Positions 33,600-47,270 are shown, counted from the stretch's first letter. The stretch is DNA of 64,000 nt from Austropuccinia psidii (GCA_023105745.1 JALGQZ010000005.1:65365019-65429018), one strand, 5' to 3'. The notes: a model not told the origin generated them from the sequence alone. Program-made: numbers and translations.

Positions 33600-35630
33600 G
33601 TTTCAATGGAATCTTCTTGGTGTTTTTCAAAATATTCCCTAAGCTCTAGATGAAGAATAGCTAGAGCTGCTAATTATTTTACTAGTGCTTCTCTTCTGAT
33701 TGATTTTGTGAGGAAGTCATCCAGCATGTCTTGTGATTGTTTGAGCTTAGGGAATATGAGTCCATGTTGTATTGCTTCATTGAAAAAATGAAATTGGAGG
33801 TCAATGTATTAAATTTTTTTATTTCTGAAATTGAAATTGTTCTTTTAAATGTTGATACAACTTTGGTTTTCCTTCTGAATTGTGATTTATTTGTTGATAT
33901 GAGTTAAGTGAGCTTTTTCACTCCACTTTTTGAGCCACATCATTCATGATGTGAGGTTGCATAATGCCTTATATTCATCTTCTGAAGTGGATATAGATAC
34001 AGAGGTTTTTTTCTTTTTCTATATAGGATAAGACAATAGTAGAAATAAGAAAGATAACCTGATATCAATCCTCTGGTTGTTAGACAAGTACCACAGTATT
34101 CATCACTGTATGATACAATTCCTTTTTTTTCTGTATTAATATATAATACAACTCTTTATTGTATAACTTTTAGATATTTGAGTATGTATAAAAAGGCCTT
34201 CCAAACAAGGATTCCAAGAATCTATAAATATTGAGAGAGTGTGCTTACTTAAAAATAGAGATCTGGCTGAGCTGCAGTACTAAGGTAGTTTAGACTTCCT
34301 ATTGAGCTTCTATAGTTTATTTTTAGTGTATTTGATTATTTATTTTATTAATTGATTTCTGGAAGTAGACGTTAATGTGGACTCAGTGGCCTTGCTACTT
34401 ATTTGAATTTGGTAATTATATCAAAATCCAAACACAGATTTCGTGAAGTGTTGTTGATCTAGTGAAATTCCATTTTTGAATGGTTTACCTTGATTCCTAG
34501 TATTAAGTAGGCTTCAACTATGTATTTGATGTTAAATTTGGTTTCTATTTTGTTTTTGAACAATTTTAAATCCTTTTTGAATACAGAAATGTTGTCTACA
34601 TGTATGTAAAGCCATATGGGATTCTGACCTTTGCTGTAAAATACACAAGGATAAAGCTTTCAGGAAATGAATCCTACATTACTCAAACAGTCTTTAAGTA
34701 TTTGATAATATAATATTGGAGCCTGTTTTAATACATATATAGCCTTGCTTAAGCATAGACACTTTTCTTTTTATCAAGTTTCAATCCTTGTGGGATGGCC
34801 AAGTAAAACGTTTTGGTTAAATAAGCATTGAGAAATGCACTTTTTAGGTATATTTTATGGAATTTCAGGTCTTCATTTCAAGAAAGTGCTATTAAGGTTT
34901 TTAATGAGTTGAGACTTCCTGTTGAAAAATAAGGTTTGTTGTAATCAATACCAATGGTTTTAGAGAAAAATTGAGAAGAAAATAATGCTTTGTATTCAGT
35001 TATTTGATTGAGATGATACGTTTTGATTTTGAATTCCCATGTTTTACCTACTAGTTTATATTATTTGCTTAGATTTATTATGTCTCATACATAGAATCTG
35101 TCCATATTTGAAAGTTCATCATTTATGGCTTCTATCCATTTTTATTTATCAATGAAAGCTATTGAAATTCCATAAGGTTTTGGAATTTATTCTTGTATTT
35201 CAAGTAATGTTTTGATTTTTTGTGCATGTGGAAATATGTTTTCATTTTAAATTTTGAAGGTTATCAAGGTAGGATGTCTAGGTCCAATGATCTTCAGACA
35301 AAAAACTGGTTCCTTTTGTATTACATTGTTTCTTTCTTTTTTTTCTTTGATATCTTCTGTATTTCTTTGATTATCTTTCTCATTGTTTTCAGACATGATT
35401 TCTTAATTTACTTACTGGATTTCATCTACCAGCTCAGTATTGAATGATTTGTCTGTATTGTTTGATTTAGTTACTTCTTCTGTTGTTATATGATATTTTT
35501 GATATGCTTATTTTTTGTTGTTCATCACTTTGAGGAAATATGTCTTTGTTAAAGATAGAAGTTCTGGTGGTGCTTACTTTATTATCTTTTAATATGAGTA
35601 TTCTGTATGATTTATCTTTTCTCTTGTATC
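33600..35630 (-). pseudogene. Copia pol: reverse transcriptase and RNase H part
   Basis: The minus-strand text, with many stops, follows Ty1/copia RT order: SNMDRFYV.DI, YKLVGKTWEFKIKT, ITEYKALFSSQFFSKTIGID, FLNAYLTKTFYLAIPQGLK, HVDNISVFKKDL (the YVDD active site decayed to HVDN, about 34,600), YRSSIGSLNYLSTAAQPDL (about 34,265-34,320), then RNase H SVSISTSEDEYKALCNL (about 33,958-34,010) and the end DMLDDFLTKSIRREALVK. Heavily mutated and inactive. The upstream edge at 35,635 is the G1 insertion point. Confidence 0.8.
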
Positions 35631-35635
35631 CTAAT

Positions 35636-37357
35636 TATGAGCCTTTGAAATGTGACCACATATAAAAATGGGTCATAAGGCAGCTTTACACACTTATCAT
35701 AAAATAAGAATTGAAGTTATAATCTTAAAATAAGTCCAAGTGCCATAAAAAGCCATCAGTTATTAATTATCTCAGAAAGATGAATAAAAAAATGAAATCA
35801 ATTACACCATTGGATTCAACATCAGAAACTACATATATGACTTTTTAATGTTGTACCTGTAAACCCAATAATTACTGCAATAACCTTGATATATGCACTT
35901 TTATGATCAGTGCATATATTCATGGTTTTTAGCTCATATGGTTTGAATTATACATGATAAAGGGTTGATTCAGAAATATAGTTACAAAAAATAGCTGTAA
36001 AAAGAAATATATAACATTTATTTGACAAGCTATAAGCAAGGTTAAAAGCTATACTGGATATTGGGAAAAATATCAACATCTGTTGACCACTTAAAATTAA
36101 AAGCGACTCAAACTGAGAAGGAAGAAGATATCAAGATTATGATGGCTCATACATGAATAACGATTTAATTTGAATCATGGTATTCAAGGTATAACACTGT
36201 GAAATTCTGGTTTAAAGTCAAAAATAGTAAATTTAAACAGAAAAGTGGAGTTAAAAGAAAAGAAAAAATAGAGTTTTGATTATGTAATGGAAGAATCTTG
36301 GAATCATGGTAATAGCATTTCAAGATATCAGAAACTATTTCATAAATTTCTGTAGCATGAATAAATTAAAGGTTATTAAGGATTAAAGTAAAGGCTTAAA
36401 AATGATCATTTCTTACCAATTAATGTAATTCTATTTTGAGTTTATCAGTTAAATATAAGATAAAACTGGTGGATATTAATATTTAATGATTAAAACTACT
36501 ATAATAGAAAAGAGAATCATTTGCCAACCTTATGATTTCATTAAATTAGAGTTATAGTGATAACTCTAAACACGGAATAATAATGAGATAAAAAGGTTCA
36601 ATAGTGATTTAATCATCACCAAAACTTACAATACTGATCAATTCCAGAAGATAAACTCAGTACAAGTCTATTATGAAAATACCTCCTCTTCCTCTGCTTC
36701 CCCCTCAGATTAATCAAATACAGTAAAACATTAAATAAAAGGTAATTTCTTTATTATTTAAATATAAAACTCTTATATGATTGAATAACAAAGATCAATC
36801 TTGTAGTAATAAATAGTTTTTGAGGTGATTAATCAAATATGTGACTTTTTTGTTAAATTCTCTTAAAAATCTCTAAATCAAGGAAAAAATAGTCAATTAT
36901 TCAATTATCCCTATTTCTTATTGTAAATAAAGCTTAAATAAGTTGTAAAAACATTCAATATTATTATATAAATTGCTAAAAGTAGTTTATTTTCTTTCTA
37001 TTACTATTCTAAATAGTTCCATTATTAACTTGAATAGTATCTATATTGATAGATAACTTTAATATTTGTAATATTACTGTTATAATTTCATTATTATTAT
37101 TGAATACAAATACTTCACATATTTGTTATTTGTTTGTAACAATAATAAATTTCCATATATGTTAATTATCAAATATTAATATATTTATGTTACTTTATTC
37201 TTTTTAGATAATATAAATATTTTTATGCCATAATTATAATAAGTATTTATCATTATAATTATTAGAAATCTTATTATTCATTAAGATTAGGACTTTCAAG
37301 GTAAAATAAGTAAAATATTAGTAATTCTTACTTATTGATTCATAGTGAAACCTTCCA
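35636..37357 (+). repeat. 5' LTR of G1
   Basis: It begins TATGAGCCTTTG, where the solo LTR has TGTGAGCC (one G-to-A change in the terminal TG), and ends CCTTCCA. It is followed directly by TTTGAGGGCCTAGCTG (37,358-37,373), which corresponds to the primer-binding site TTTGGGGGCCTGGCC next to the G2 LTR. Confidence 0.82.
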
Positions 37358-37993
37358 TTTGAGGGCCTAGCTGTGATATTTACTTGAAATACCTCATAAG
37401 AAGAGTAAAATTGGGTTTATCAAATAATAATTTATATAATAATTTTATATTTCTTGAATTGGAAAGCTATTATGGCATTTGGAAAGTAATATTAATTTAT
37501 CACACATGGTTTTTCACATCCTTAGACTTGAAAGATCTTTCTTTGAGTGACTCTAGTAATTAAATAAGATATTTATAAATTAAAAATATAAATTTATATC
37601 TTAATTTAAACAAAAATAATAATGTTATCTTTTATTATTCATAAATCAAAAATGCTAAAACAAAGATTTAAATCAAAAAACTTTTTCCTACTTATTTATC
37701 TTATATACAAAGATAAAAAGCAATTTTTTACATAGAAATTCCCATATCTTTCAAAAATAACCTATATTTATGTGTTTTTTTAGTGTTTGAAGATAACCCA
37801 ACAGAGAAAAATCAAACAAATGTTTAAGTATTGGTGGAATAAACTTTCCAAAGTTCTGCAACACCAACTATTACTAAGAAATTAGTTTTTCTAGGACCCA
37901 CCATTCAGGACCCTGAAAATAGGCACCTCTTTTAAATTCCCATAAAAGGAATTATTTTTCTAATTTATTCTTTATTTTCTTTTATATTTCAAC

Positions 37994-38264
37994 ATGAATA
38001 CTAGAGGAGGTTCCAAATACTCCATCCAATCAGATGGAGGTGAACTCAGAAGTAGAAATGATCCCACAAAAGGGAAAAGAAAGGGCAAAATTCCCAGTGG
38101 AACAGAATCCACACAAGGAAGTGCAATATACCAAAGGAAAGTTTCTGCAATTCCTATTATTTCTGAGCCTGAATTAGAATTAATTATGAGTCATTAAAAA
38201 AAAGACAGATAATATTCAAAGGGCTCAGATATACATCTACTTGAGCCAGTACAATCAGTACTAC
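37994..38264 (+). pseudogene. G1 gag, N-terminal piece
   Basis: ATG at 37,994 opens GGSKYSIQSDGGELRSR and KGKRKGKIPSGTESTQGS, the Ser/Lys-rich start of the rust gypsy Gag. After a TAA at about 38,195 the frame goes on with SKGSDIHLLEPVQSVL, also Gag-like, up to the X1 insertion at 38,265. The rest of gag resumes at 39,688. Confidence 0.75.
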
Positions 38265-39682
38265 TGTCAGGTTGAGTCTATGATGAAGTAGTAATATATG
38301 TATGTACAACTTCAAATCTTACTGCGACATGGATACTTTAAGTTAAAAATGGCTTATTAATGATAATTAAAGGGCTTTACTATAAGGAATAGTGGTGGTG
38401 AGTGCTGCTGAAAGCCCTGGGTGCAGTGTTCATCCGTTTGGTTACAATTATAAAGACTACAATAATTAAAATTATAATTATACCTGGTAATTTTCCAAAC
38501 ATATAGCTTTTGTGGACAGTTTTACTATGTAGGAATTCAAGAGCAGGATGTAGATTCCTCTTTTGGTCAGAGAAAGGGCCCTTTTTATCCTGAAATTGGG
38601 TGGAAAGGTCCTCTAGACCACTTCACGTGGAAGAAGTGAAGTTTTTTCACTTCAGAGTACTGGCTTGTGGTTTTCAAAAGTCCTTTATACTCTGTATTGG
38701 TCTCAGATGTGGTTTTGAAACAATATCTGGGCAGTTTTCCCCAATACAGGGTGAAAATTTTCATCTGGGGACCACGCAGCCCTCTTCTGATGTGTATGAC
38801 GCGTAGAATTCTGTACAGAATATGTATGGGACCCCAGTATTGAATTAACTATGAGGTATTGAAGTATAAACAAGCTTCTTTGTCTATTTGACACCTCATA
38901 ATCAGGGTCATGGGATAATATCCCACAGTAAAGGTGTATTGGCCAAACTGTAAGATTTTAACCTTAAAACTGCTATACCTTTGTCAGTTTTGAAGATATT
39001 GACCTCAAAGTTGGTTAATTGCGTAGCACTTGATGAAATATAAACAATGGTACCTCATTTGATATGAGTAACATGAAATATGGAAAAATTATGCCATGTT
39101 CAATTTTTTGTTATCCATATATATGTTTTTCTCAAGATCTGTATTGAGTTTGTTTTCCCCATAGCTTTTGTTCTAGATGAGATGTGAGAAAATGGATGGA
39201 ACCATCAGATAGCCCTGATTGTGCCCTTTCAAAAAGGACCCCACTTTAGGTATCTCACACTAAAACTGTAGAAGTTAGATGACAGGTGAATATTTTATTC
39301 ACCCTTATTTGACCTTATTTTGGCCATAACTTCTGTGGTGTTTGTGCTAGCTGAATTTGGCTAGTACCATTGGATAGCCCTAATTGAGAGCTTCAATTTT
39401 AATACCAACTTAATGGGGTTCAACCTCTTCCACTGGATTTCAGATGACAGGTGAAAATCAAGTTTTATGCTCAGCACTTGCTTTGAGCTTGAATAACTTG
39501 GTTATTCTTTGTCATATGATTATGGGACTTGTATATTTATAAACAGGTAAGTTTCCTCTTTATTTTAATACCTTTTGAGCTGGTTTGGCTCAGATCCATA
39601 TTTTGGTGGTATTTTGCTCTACCATTGGTTTATGGTACATGGCTGTCATGCTTGTGCTCTGGTTTTGAGTCACAGGCTGAAA
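38265..39682 (+). mobile_element. Solo LTR X1 inserted in G1 gag
   Basis: The element starts TGTCAGGTTGAGTC and ends TTGAGTCACAGGCTGAAA; the last A-A was probably C-A. Exact ACTAC flanks both sides (38,260-38,264 and 39,683-39,687). A near-complete second copy in reverse is X2. The TG...CA ends with a short TGTCAG inverted repeat, a 5-bp target and no coding capacity fit a solo LTR of about 1.4 kb. Its parent internal region is not in this window. Short frames inside (38,600-38,806 and 38,703-38,894) are incidental. Confidence 0.85.
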
Positions 39683-39687
39683 ACTAC

Positions 39688-41600
39688 ACATTTAACAATA
39701 ACAAAGATTGGGAAAGGCTGCCACAAATCCACCAAGGAGTTTAACTACTGGTACACTTTAATGAGGCTTCTGAAGGAGGAGGAAATAGTGAAATACTCCA
39801 ATGGATGGAATCCACTAACATACAAACCTCAAATCAAAAGAATATAGGCTCATCACACAAAAAAAGGGAGGAAAGCAAGGAAGAATACCAATTAGCTTCT
39901 ACCAACAAGTCAAAAGGAAACAAACATTCCCAAGAAGGTGATAAGAACAAGAAAAAGAACCTGAATAAACAATACTCCCCCAGTTACAGGATCCCAAGAA
40001 TCTAAAAAGATGCAATGGACAATATCTTCAACATGGCCATAATCTTTATGGAATTCAGGGGAAAAGAAGAACAAAGGGTGATAAAACCATCTTTCCCAAA
40101 TAAATAACTTTTTTTCCTAATGTTTTAAATACTTTATTATAAATTAAAAGTAGTACCTTACCTTTAAAAGACATTGAAGAAGGTCTTTTATTATTGCAAG
40201 AAATAAACAGTAGTATATTATATAAAACTCAAATGGTTGTACAAAATAGAAAGAAATTGAAAATATTAAGTTTATTGTTGAAAATAATAAAACAAAGATT
40301 CTAATTGACCTTACTAAGAAATTAATACAAGTAAAACAAGAACTGTATAAGTACATAAAAGATATCAAAGAAAAAACTTTGACAATTCATCATGACCAGA
40401 GTATTGTCAACTTAACAGAAAAATCAAACAAATTATCCATTCATGTTGAAAAATTTGAAAAAAAGACTTAATAAAGCCAAAAGCTACTTCTTGACCATCT
40501 AGAAAAGAGTGATAAAACATGAATGAATCTTAAAGATGACAGTCAAAGTTAAATCAAACTTATTAATGAAAAAATTGATGAGATAAATGAGGATAACTTA
40601 AATATTCCGAAGTTATCAACCCCATTTTCCCACAGAAGAAGTTCTTTTAAGTCAAAGGAGGAAACAACAAAAACCTTCATAACAAACTTAAGTAATAAAG
40701 ACAAAAATCAAGTCTTAATGAAAGAAGGACCACAACTTAAAGAATGGCCAACATTAAGAGGTGAAGATGAATATGACCACATGTCCTTTATTAATATCTT
40801 TTTCATGTTTCAAGAAGATTATTCCATAAAACATTAATTAATAACTGGAATATTAAATTCATTATTTGAAAAATCTGCTAAGAGATGGTATTATGGCATG
40901 AGACAAACAAACAGAAAAATACCTGGTCTTGGTGGAAAATTGAAATAATAACCAAGTGGGAAAATGATGCCTGGAAGTATAAAAAAGAAAATTAATGTGA
41001 AAATTCATTCTTTGACCAAGACAAAGATAAAGATTTAACTTGTTTCTTGAAACAAGTTGAAAGATAAAATTCATTATATCCAGAAATGTCACAAAAAATG
41101 GTGCATATGAAAATACTCAAAAAGTGCAGAGGAGAACTGGAACATTCCATGAAAAGAAGATTAATAGAGCCATTTTTCATAGAAGAGTACATTAATGCAC
41201 TGGAAGACATTGTGACTAAAACAAAATTGGAAGAAAATAGAAAAAGCTGGACATAAAAGCCCAAAAGAACCATTTATTAAGAAAGACAAACAAACAGAAC
41301 CTTTAAAACCCAATAACACTAATGAGAAAAAAAATTCCATAAATGTGGTGGTATTGGGCACTTAGCCAATAATTATCTTAAAGAGGAAAAACCAATGAAA
41401 CTGTGGAAACAGAAGATCACAGTGATAAAGAACAAGAATATTATTCTGAAAGAGATATTGAAGAAGAAGGGACCTCTGAAAGCAATTAGATAAACATAAT
41501 AAATTCTAAAATTAATAATATTGACTTAATCTATGAAGTACTGGATTTAAACTCAAATTTTCCACAAGCTGGAACATCTGATACATTCCTTAAAAATATA
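39688..41600 (+). pseudogene. G1 gag, main part
   Basis: Broken Gag frames run from 39,688: NVATNPPRS-like text (about 39,715), an ESTNIQTSNQKNIGSSHKK segment (39,805-40,005), and a long Lys/Asn-rich coiled region with stops (40,150-40,700). The capsid-like block follows, including HETNKQKNTWSWWKIEIITK (about 40,895-40,950). A decayed zinc knuckle HKCGGIGHLANNY (about 41,340-41,380) has lost its first and last Cys. Not functional. Confidence 0.72.
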
Positions 41601-41612
41601 CAAGATGCCAAA

Positions 41613-42107
41613 TTGAATAGAACCAAACCTGAAAAAGGAATGGGGTATACAACTGGAAAATCAAGTACAAGTATTTCTATTTTAAACAATCAAGAGGCAA
41701 AGATAAATATGTATACAGGGGAATACTGCACCTGTGTTGAAAAAAATTATTTAAAAATTATTATACCAGATCTGGAAGAAAAACGTATACCAATACAAGG
41801 AGTTGAATTTGGTAGTGCCAGTGAAAGCATGAAACCCCTTGGAATCATTAATTTAAAATTTTATCTTCCACATCCTTATCAATTTATAAGAATCAAAGTA
41901 GAGTTTGTAGTAATGAATAACTGTAACAGAAACTGTTCCATTCTTGGAAATGACTACTTATCAATTTATGGAATATATATCTCTAAAAATAAATATAGAT
42001 ATTTTACCATAGGGTATAATAACAGACGAAAATTTGGATTCTTGAATAATAAGAAACAAATTACTGCTATAAAAAATGAAGAGAAAAGACCAGAAAACAT
42101 TTACTAA
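41613..42107 (+). pseudogene. G1 aspartic protease region
   Basis: An open 164-codon stretch with no stop, similar to the retropepsin domain that follows Gag. The expected D-T-G-A active site reads YTGE (about 41,710), so the catalytic Asp is lost. NCSILGNDYLSIYGI lies toward the C-terminus, as in the G2 counterpart (48,693-49,091). No ATG marks the start; it would be made as part of a polyprotein. Confidence 0.75.
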
Positions 42108-42157
42108 TAAGTGAAAAACTAAAGGAGGAAGAATTCAATAAATAATTAACAGAAAAA

Positions 42158-42693
42158 ATGAAAGAAAAATTGAGTGATCTCCTATATAAGTACAAAAGTG
42201 CCTTTGAAACTGACAAAAAACCACTAGGTGCTATTATTGAACATGAGGTAGAAATTATTCTAAATATAGAGAAACTGTATCCACCCTTGCTAAGAGGCCC
42301 TTTTTATCCAGGATGCCCAAGAGCTAGAGAAGCCCTAGAAGATCAAATTAAAAGATTAATGTACCTAGGGGCTTTAAGGAAAGTAGGATGTAATGACCAG
42401 GTAGAGGTTAGTACACCTGTTATTCTGCTTGGCACAATGGTAGATAAAGGATGGTAGGGGATTTTAGAGATTTAAATACCTATAACATTGCTGAAAGGTA
42501 TCCAATAGATAGAATCCATGAGACATTATTACCATTGTCACAGGCTAAGCTTATTACAGGCATGATTGCCCTAAAATGCTTTGACCAAAATGACTTAACA
42601 GAAAATTCCAGAAAACTACTAAAAATAAGATTGAACTGTGGGATATATGAATACCTAAGAATGCCTTTTGGTATAAAAAATGCCCCTTCCCAT
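42158..42693 (+). pseudogene. G1 reverse transcriptase, N-terminal part
   Basis: DLLYKYKSAFETDKKPLGAI, then PRAREALEDQIKRLMYLGAL, then a frameshift near 42,450, VGDFRDLNTYNIAERYPIDR, and YEYLRMPFGIKNAPSHCQ, all standard gypsy RT blocks. The domain stops at 42,693, where X2 begins, and resumes at 54,249 just before the YIDD region. Confidence 0.82.
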
Positions 42694-43564
42694 TGTCAGC
42701 CTATGACTCAAAACCAGAGTACAAGCATGGCATAAAAATACCATAAAACAATGGTAGAGAAAAATGCCCACTGAAAAGTGAACTGAGCCACAAAAGCCCA
42801 TAAACGGAATTTGAAGAAAGAGAAAAGTCACCTCTTTCCAAAGCTATAGCTCCCATAACATTAGGAAAAGGAATGGCAGAGTTAGTTGTGCTCAAAGCAA
42901 GAACTGAGCATACATCTTAATCTTCCCCTATCATATAAAATACAAATAAAGAGGAAGAACCCAATAATATGGGTTTTAATATTGAAACCCTTAGTCAGGA
43001 ATATCAACTGGTACTAGCCAAATTAAGCTAGAATCAAAACTACAGAGGTTATGGCCAAAATTGAGCCAAATAAGGGTGAATAAAATATTTACCTCTCATA
43101 TAAATTCTAGAGTTTTGGTGTGAGATTCTTAAAGTGGGTGTCTTTTGGGAAGCAATCAATCAGGGATTCCTGATGGTGCAATAAATTTCCTCATAGCCTA
43201 TCTAGAACAAAAGCTATGGAGAAAACAAACTCCATACAGGATTTAAGAAAAATTCATATCTGAATAATGGAAATTAAAAGTGGTATAGATTTTCCATATT
43301 CAATGTTACAAATACCAAATAAGATACAATTGATTAGAAATCATCCAGGGATACACAATGAACCAAATTTGAGCTCATTATCTTCAAAAAGGACAAAGGT
43401 ATAGCAGCTTTAAGGTCAAAATCTCAATACTGTGTGATATTATCCCATATCCTCAAATATGAGGTGTCAATTATATGAAGGAGCTTTTTTATCCTCCAAT
43501 AACTCATAGTTGTCCAGTATGGGGTCTTAATACAGGTTTTGTACAGAATTCTACATGTCATACA

Positions 43565-45435
43565 TGTAAGATATGTCTATTAAACTGTTGATAATATTAC
43601 TACTGATCAACAGTACTATAGCTATTATTATGAAATATAATAATGAAAATTATTATAGCCACAATTAAATGAATAATCAATTAATCATTTCTTTTGCTTG
43701 TTATAAACTACTAGTGATTATAACAGTAAGCAGTAATTGTCTACAAGAATCAATTACAAGAAGTATTTCATAATAGAACTTCTTTATTGAAATAATGAGA
43801 TTATTTTGATAAATAATTATAGATATAATTCTTGAAAAAAACTCTAAGAAATGAATGAAACCCCTCAATAATACTCCAATGAACCTTGGAAAGAGTTGGT
43901 AGAGAAATTTGACAGATAAATTGTGGAGTTAAAGGATCAAAATTTGATTTATAAAAGTATTGAGACAAATTATAATTTATTTCTATGATTTAACATCTTT
44001 TTTATTTATTCTGAAAAATTGAAAAACTTAGGAAATTATTAAACTAATACTTACTTGTTGGTAATAAAGGTATAATTGGATAATAAGATGATTTGGAAAA
44101 AACAGCAAGAGGAGGCCTCTTTTAAGTCAACAACAGCTCACAGAGGCATGAAATGGAGCAAACTAAGAAAAAAGTGAGCTAGAAGGAAACTATCATTTTT
44201 GTATTCTTGATTGCATCATCTGTTGTCATGTAATATTATAATAATTACTTAATTAAGGCTTTGACATGAATACCAACCAATTTATGGTTAAGAATAAAAG
44301 GAGTAGAAAATTTAGATCTTGCTTTATTACAAAATAAAAGTTACTTTCTCAAAGTTATCAATTTTATTATAAATTCAATCAAAGGTTGTATTTTCTGTGA
44401 ATTTTTGAAATTCAGTGTTTAATGTGGAGTCATTGAAAATGGACTGTAAGTAAAACTTTTAATTTTACTTATGCAACAATAATTATTTTTAGTTTCTTCA
44501 TGCATAACAGAATTATCCATTGCTCCTTAAAGTTCCAGAAAGATTAATTGAGAGTTTCATCTTCAATGAATTTTTCAAGTTTTTACCTCATTTCTATGTA
44601 GAATTGCAAATAGCACAGCATAGCTGGTTGCTATGAGGTAAATCAATGGATAATAGTCGAAAAAAGGGTTTTGATTAAGCTTTTAGGGTTTATCCAATGA
44701 AAATAATTAAGATTTGATGTGGTTACAGGAGTCTAAGTTGCTCTTTACCTCCTTGTCACATCAAAATAGCAGCTTGTTTGCAATTTTCTTATGATTTAAT
44801 GAGAGTCTAACTTGGTAACTAAGTTCCCAAAAGGCTTTAGTATACTAATTGGGCCATGATTAGCCATGGATCCAAGCTTTAGAGGTTTACATGACTCAGA
44901 AGCCTCAGAAGTTGGGTACCTTGGCTCTCTTTGATGACTTTTGTCCCCCTTAGCTATTTTCACATCAAAAATAGTAATTTTGGCTCCAAGACTGATATCC
45001 ACTATGGGTGTACCCAAACTGTATGTAAGAATACTGTATTTTTAAGTGCCAAAAACATGCAAAACACTAATATTAGTGTATATTTATCATGGGATTTATC
45101 ACATTCCTCTTATTTTGGCATGAAATTAAGAAAAACCAAAAATGTTCACAATTATTTTATGTGGTATTGAAGTATTTTTGATATTACCAACTCATAGAGT
45201 TAATTTAAGCTGATTTAATGTATGGAGCTACCCTAGGTCAATTTTTGTGTAAAATACAAATATGGCCTTAAATCCATGGATTTGAATACTCACAAAAAGG
45301 CTATTCAACTTTTCTTAAATCAAAAATGATGAATTTTGGATATATGCATGACTTATGGGTTATGCATAGTTCAGCATTTATTTTAATATTAATTGTGGAC
45401 TATTGTGGTATGTCAAAAATAGCAGAAGGCTCACA
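43565..45435 (-). repeat. 3' LTR of G2
   Basis: It starts TGTAAGATATG and ends GGCTCACA on the plus strand. By eye it differs from the other LTR by about 5-10%, depending on the segment; the stretch matching 52,870-53,330 is the most alike. Confidence 0.85.
44796..45017 (-). other. 73-codon frame inside the G2 3' LTR
   Basis: This frame on the element's sense strand begins MGTPIVDISLGAKITI. It exists in the same place in the other LTR (53,084-53,305), both 73 codons with five amino-acid differences. All five differences change the residue, which argues against protein-level constraint. I recognise no family. It may be an LTR-encoded peptide or a chance frame in the best-conserved part of the LTR. 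Confidence 0.3.
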
Positions 45436-45589
45436 TTTGCTCCTACCAAAAAATAAAATTGTATTAAAATTTTATTAAGGATATTAAGAAGAAAAAGGCC
45501 ACAAAGGGGGCTAATGTACACTGTCCAACCTCTTTATATTACTAAGGTCAAGTGACTTGAAGCACATTTATAGAGCTATTCAGTCTTTT

Positions 45590-46330
45590 GGCCTTCTTTC
45601 ATGTCTAGATCTTCTCAAAATTATATCTGATTCTGCCAGCAATTCATCCTCATTTACTGGATTTCTAAATCTGAGAAGATATTATCTTTTATTTTTATGC
45701 CTGAATCTCCTTTCTTTAATTATTTTACTTATCTTTTTCTCTTAATTCGGTTCCACTGGTGGTACAGTTAAAGGGGTTGGGTTCCTTAAAGGAAAAAATT
45801 ATTTATCAGCTGGTTGATGAGGGTTTATCCAGCTGACTGGGAAGGTGGGATGTTTGTTTTCCAATTAACCACTCAATTTAACTCAGACCACATTGGTTCC
45901 ATGTAAGGCAATCATAAAAAAAGGTGCTACATAAAAATATTTAAGTTTCTTTGGGCCTTTGATATTATTAAAATTAAAAGTTGAAACTAGAACTAAATCC
46001 CCTACTTTGAAGTCTGGTACTTTATTACTCTTGTCCCACTTCTGTTTTGCATAGTCAAAAGCATCATTAATGCTTTGTTTTGAATGGTGTTTTACTTTCT
46101 AAAGCATAATATTGAATCTGAAAGCTTTAGGATGGATCTAAATTAAGTCTTTCCTCAGTGTGTCTTCTGGAAGCCTCGGATTCCATCTTTTTCATAACAT
46201 AACAGGAGTTTGACCTGTGGAAAAATGAACTAATGTCTTAGATGTCAGCTATAATGAAGGTGTTAGAGTGCACTAATCATAGGAAAATCCATCTGAGTCT
46301 TTGAATTCTAATCCATAGGCACAGAGTCTC
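45590..46330 (-). pseudogene. G2 integrase C-terminus and chromodomain-like tail
   Basis: The minus-strand text includes FNFNNIKGPKKLKYFYV, ALHGTNVV.VELSG, LENKHPTFPVSWINPHQPAD and FPLRNPTPLTVPPVEPN. A KKISKIIKERRFRHKNKR...RFRNPVNEDELLAESDI stretch follows, which resembles a chromodomain. Chromodomains can steer gypsy integration to marked chromatin. Several stops are present. Confidence 0.65.
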
Positions 46331-46338
46331 CTTATCAT

Positions 46339-46707
46339 TTACTCTAAATTTCGAATCATTCTCTCTTCTAGCCCATCAGTTTGAGGGTGGTATACTATAG
46401 AAAATGATTGCTTGGGCCCAAACAATCTATGAATATTGGTCCAAAGTGAAAAGGCGGACTTTGGGTCTCTATCACTTATGATATTTTTTAATAACCCTGT
46501 ATGAGAAATAACTCTATTCCAAAGAAGGAGAGCTGTATCCATAGCAGTGTCATCCTTATGAAATGGTAATAATATGGGAGTTTTTCTGTATCTGTCTACA
46601 ATTACTAAACAAGAATTATAGCTTCTGTCACTACTTGGAGAAAGCTCTGTGACCCAATCCTTGTGAACAACTTCCAAAGGGGATTTTGGTTCTTGAATAT
46701 GGATCAT
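46339..46707 (-). pseudogene. G2 integrase core
   Basis: A 122-codon open stretch of the retroviral-type integrase fold. HKDWVTEL carries the first Asp, NIISDRDPKSAF the second, and YHPQTDGLEERMIRNLE the Glu, so the DDE triad is retained. It follows the zinc-finger region at 46,740-47,037. A stop at 46,336-46,338 separates it from the C-terminal part, so the polyprotein is broken. In G1 the second block reads SGRDPKF, having lost the Asp. Confidence 0.8.
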
Positions 46708-46739
46708 AAGCTCAAATTTCTTGCCTGTAATCCTGTTTG

Positions 46740-47270
46740 CATTTTGGCATCTGTCACAGGTATGGAAGTATTCAATGATCTCCTTTCTCCAATATGGCCA
46801 CTATGCACAGTTTTTCACTTTTTCAAGTGATCTGTCTTCTGACAGGTGTCCAGAATAGATGCTATCATAACATTCATGAAGAATGGTATTGATATGAAAT
46901 CTACTGCATAATTTCATTACACAAGAATTATTGGTTCTGTGGTAAATTATGCCATAAAAAAAGTAAAATCTGCCTTCAGAATAGGAATTTTTCCATATTT
47001 CATCCAGTGAATTAACCAGAGCTGTGTCTTTCAGCATTTATCCGGCAAGTCTGTAAAGATATGGCAATTTTTGTGCTGTTTATAAGACTCTCTGACTTCA
47101 AAGAATCCAGTCCCAATACCAGTTATGTTAATTCCCTCAATTGGAAGCTGTGGTTCTTCCTCCAAAGGCACATAAGCTGGGTTATCAGGAGTATTGGCTA
47201 ATACCCATCTACTAAGTCCATCAGAATTATTGTTAATAATTCCTGCTTTATTAACCATATTCATGTTACC
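46740..47270 (-). pseudogene. G2 RNase H tail and integrase zinc finger
   Basis: 47,031-47,264 gives [20 protein letters not shown], the linker after RNase H. 46,801-47,037 gives HECYDSIYSGHLSEDRSLEK, the His pair of the H2C2 finger, and the Cys pair follows near 46,745-46,760 (CDRCQNAN-like). Frame breaks near 47,035 and 46,800. Confidence 0.7.

Noticed and set aside
28974..37357. Solo LTR and G1 5' LTR as the pair of one element
   Set aside because: Each has its own target duplication, and the sequence between holds unrelated elements (TIR repeat, copia pol in the other direction).
38265..39682. X1 as a TIR DNA transposon
   Set aside because: The inverted terminal match is only short, the ends are TG...CA-like and the target is 5 bp, which fits an LTR better.
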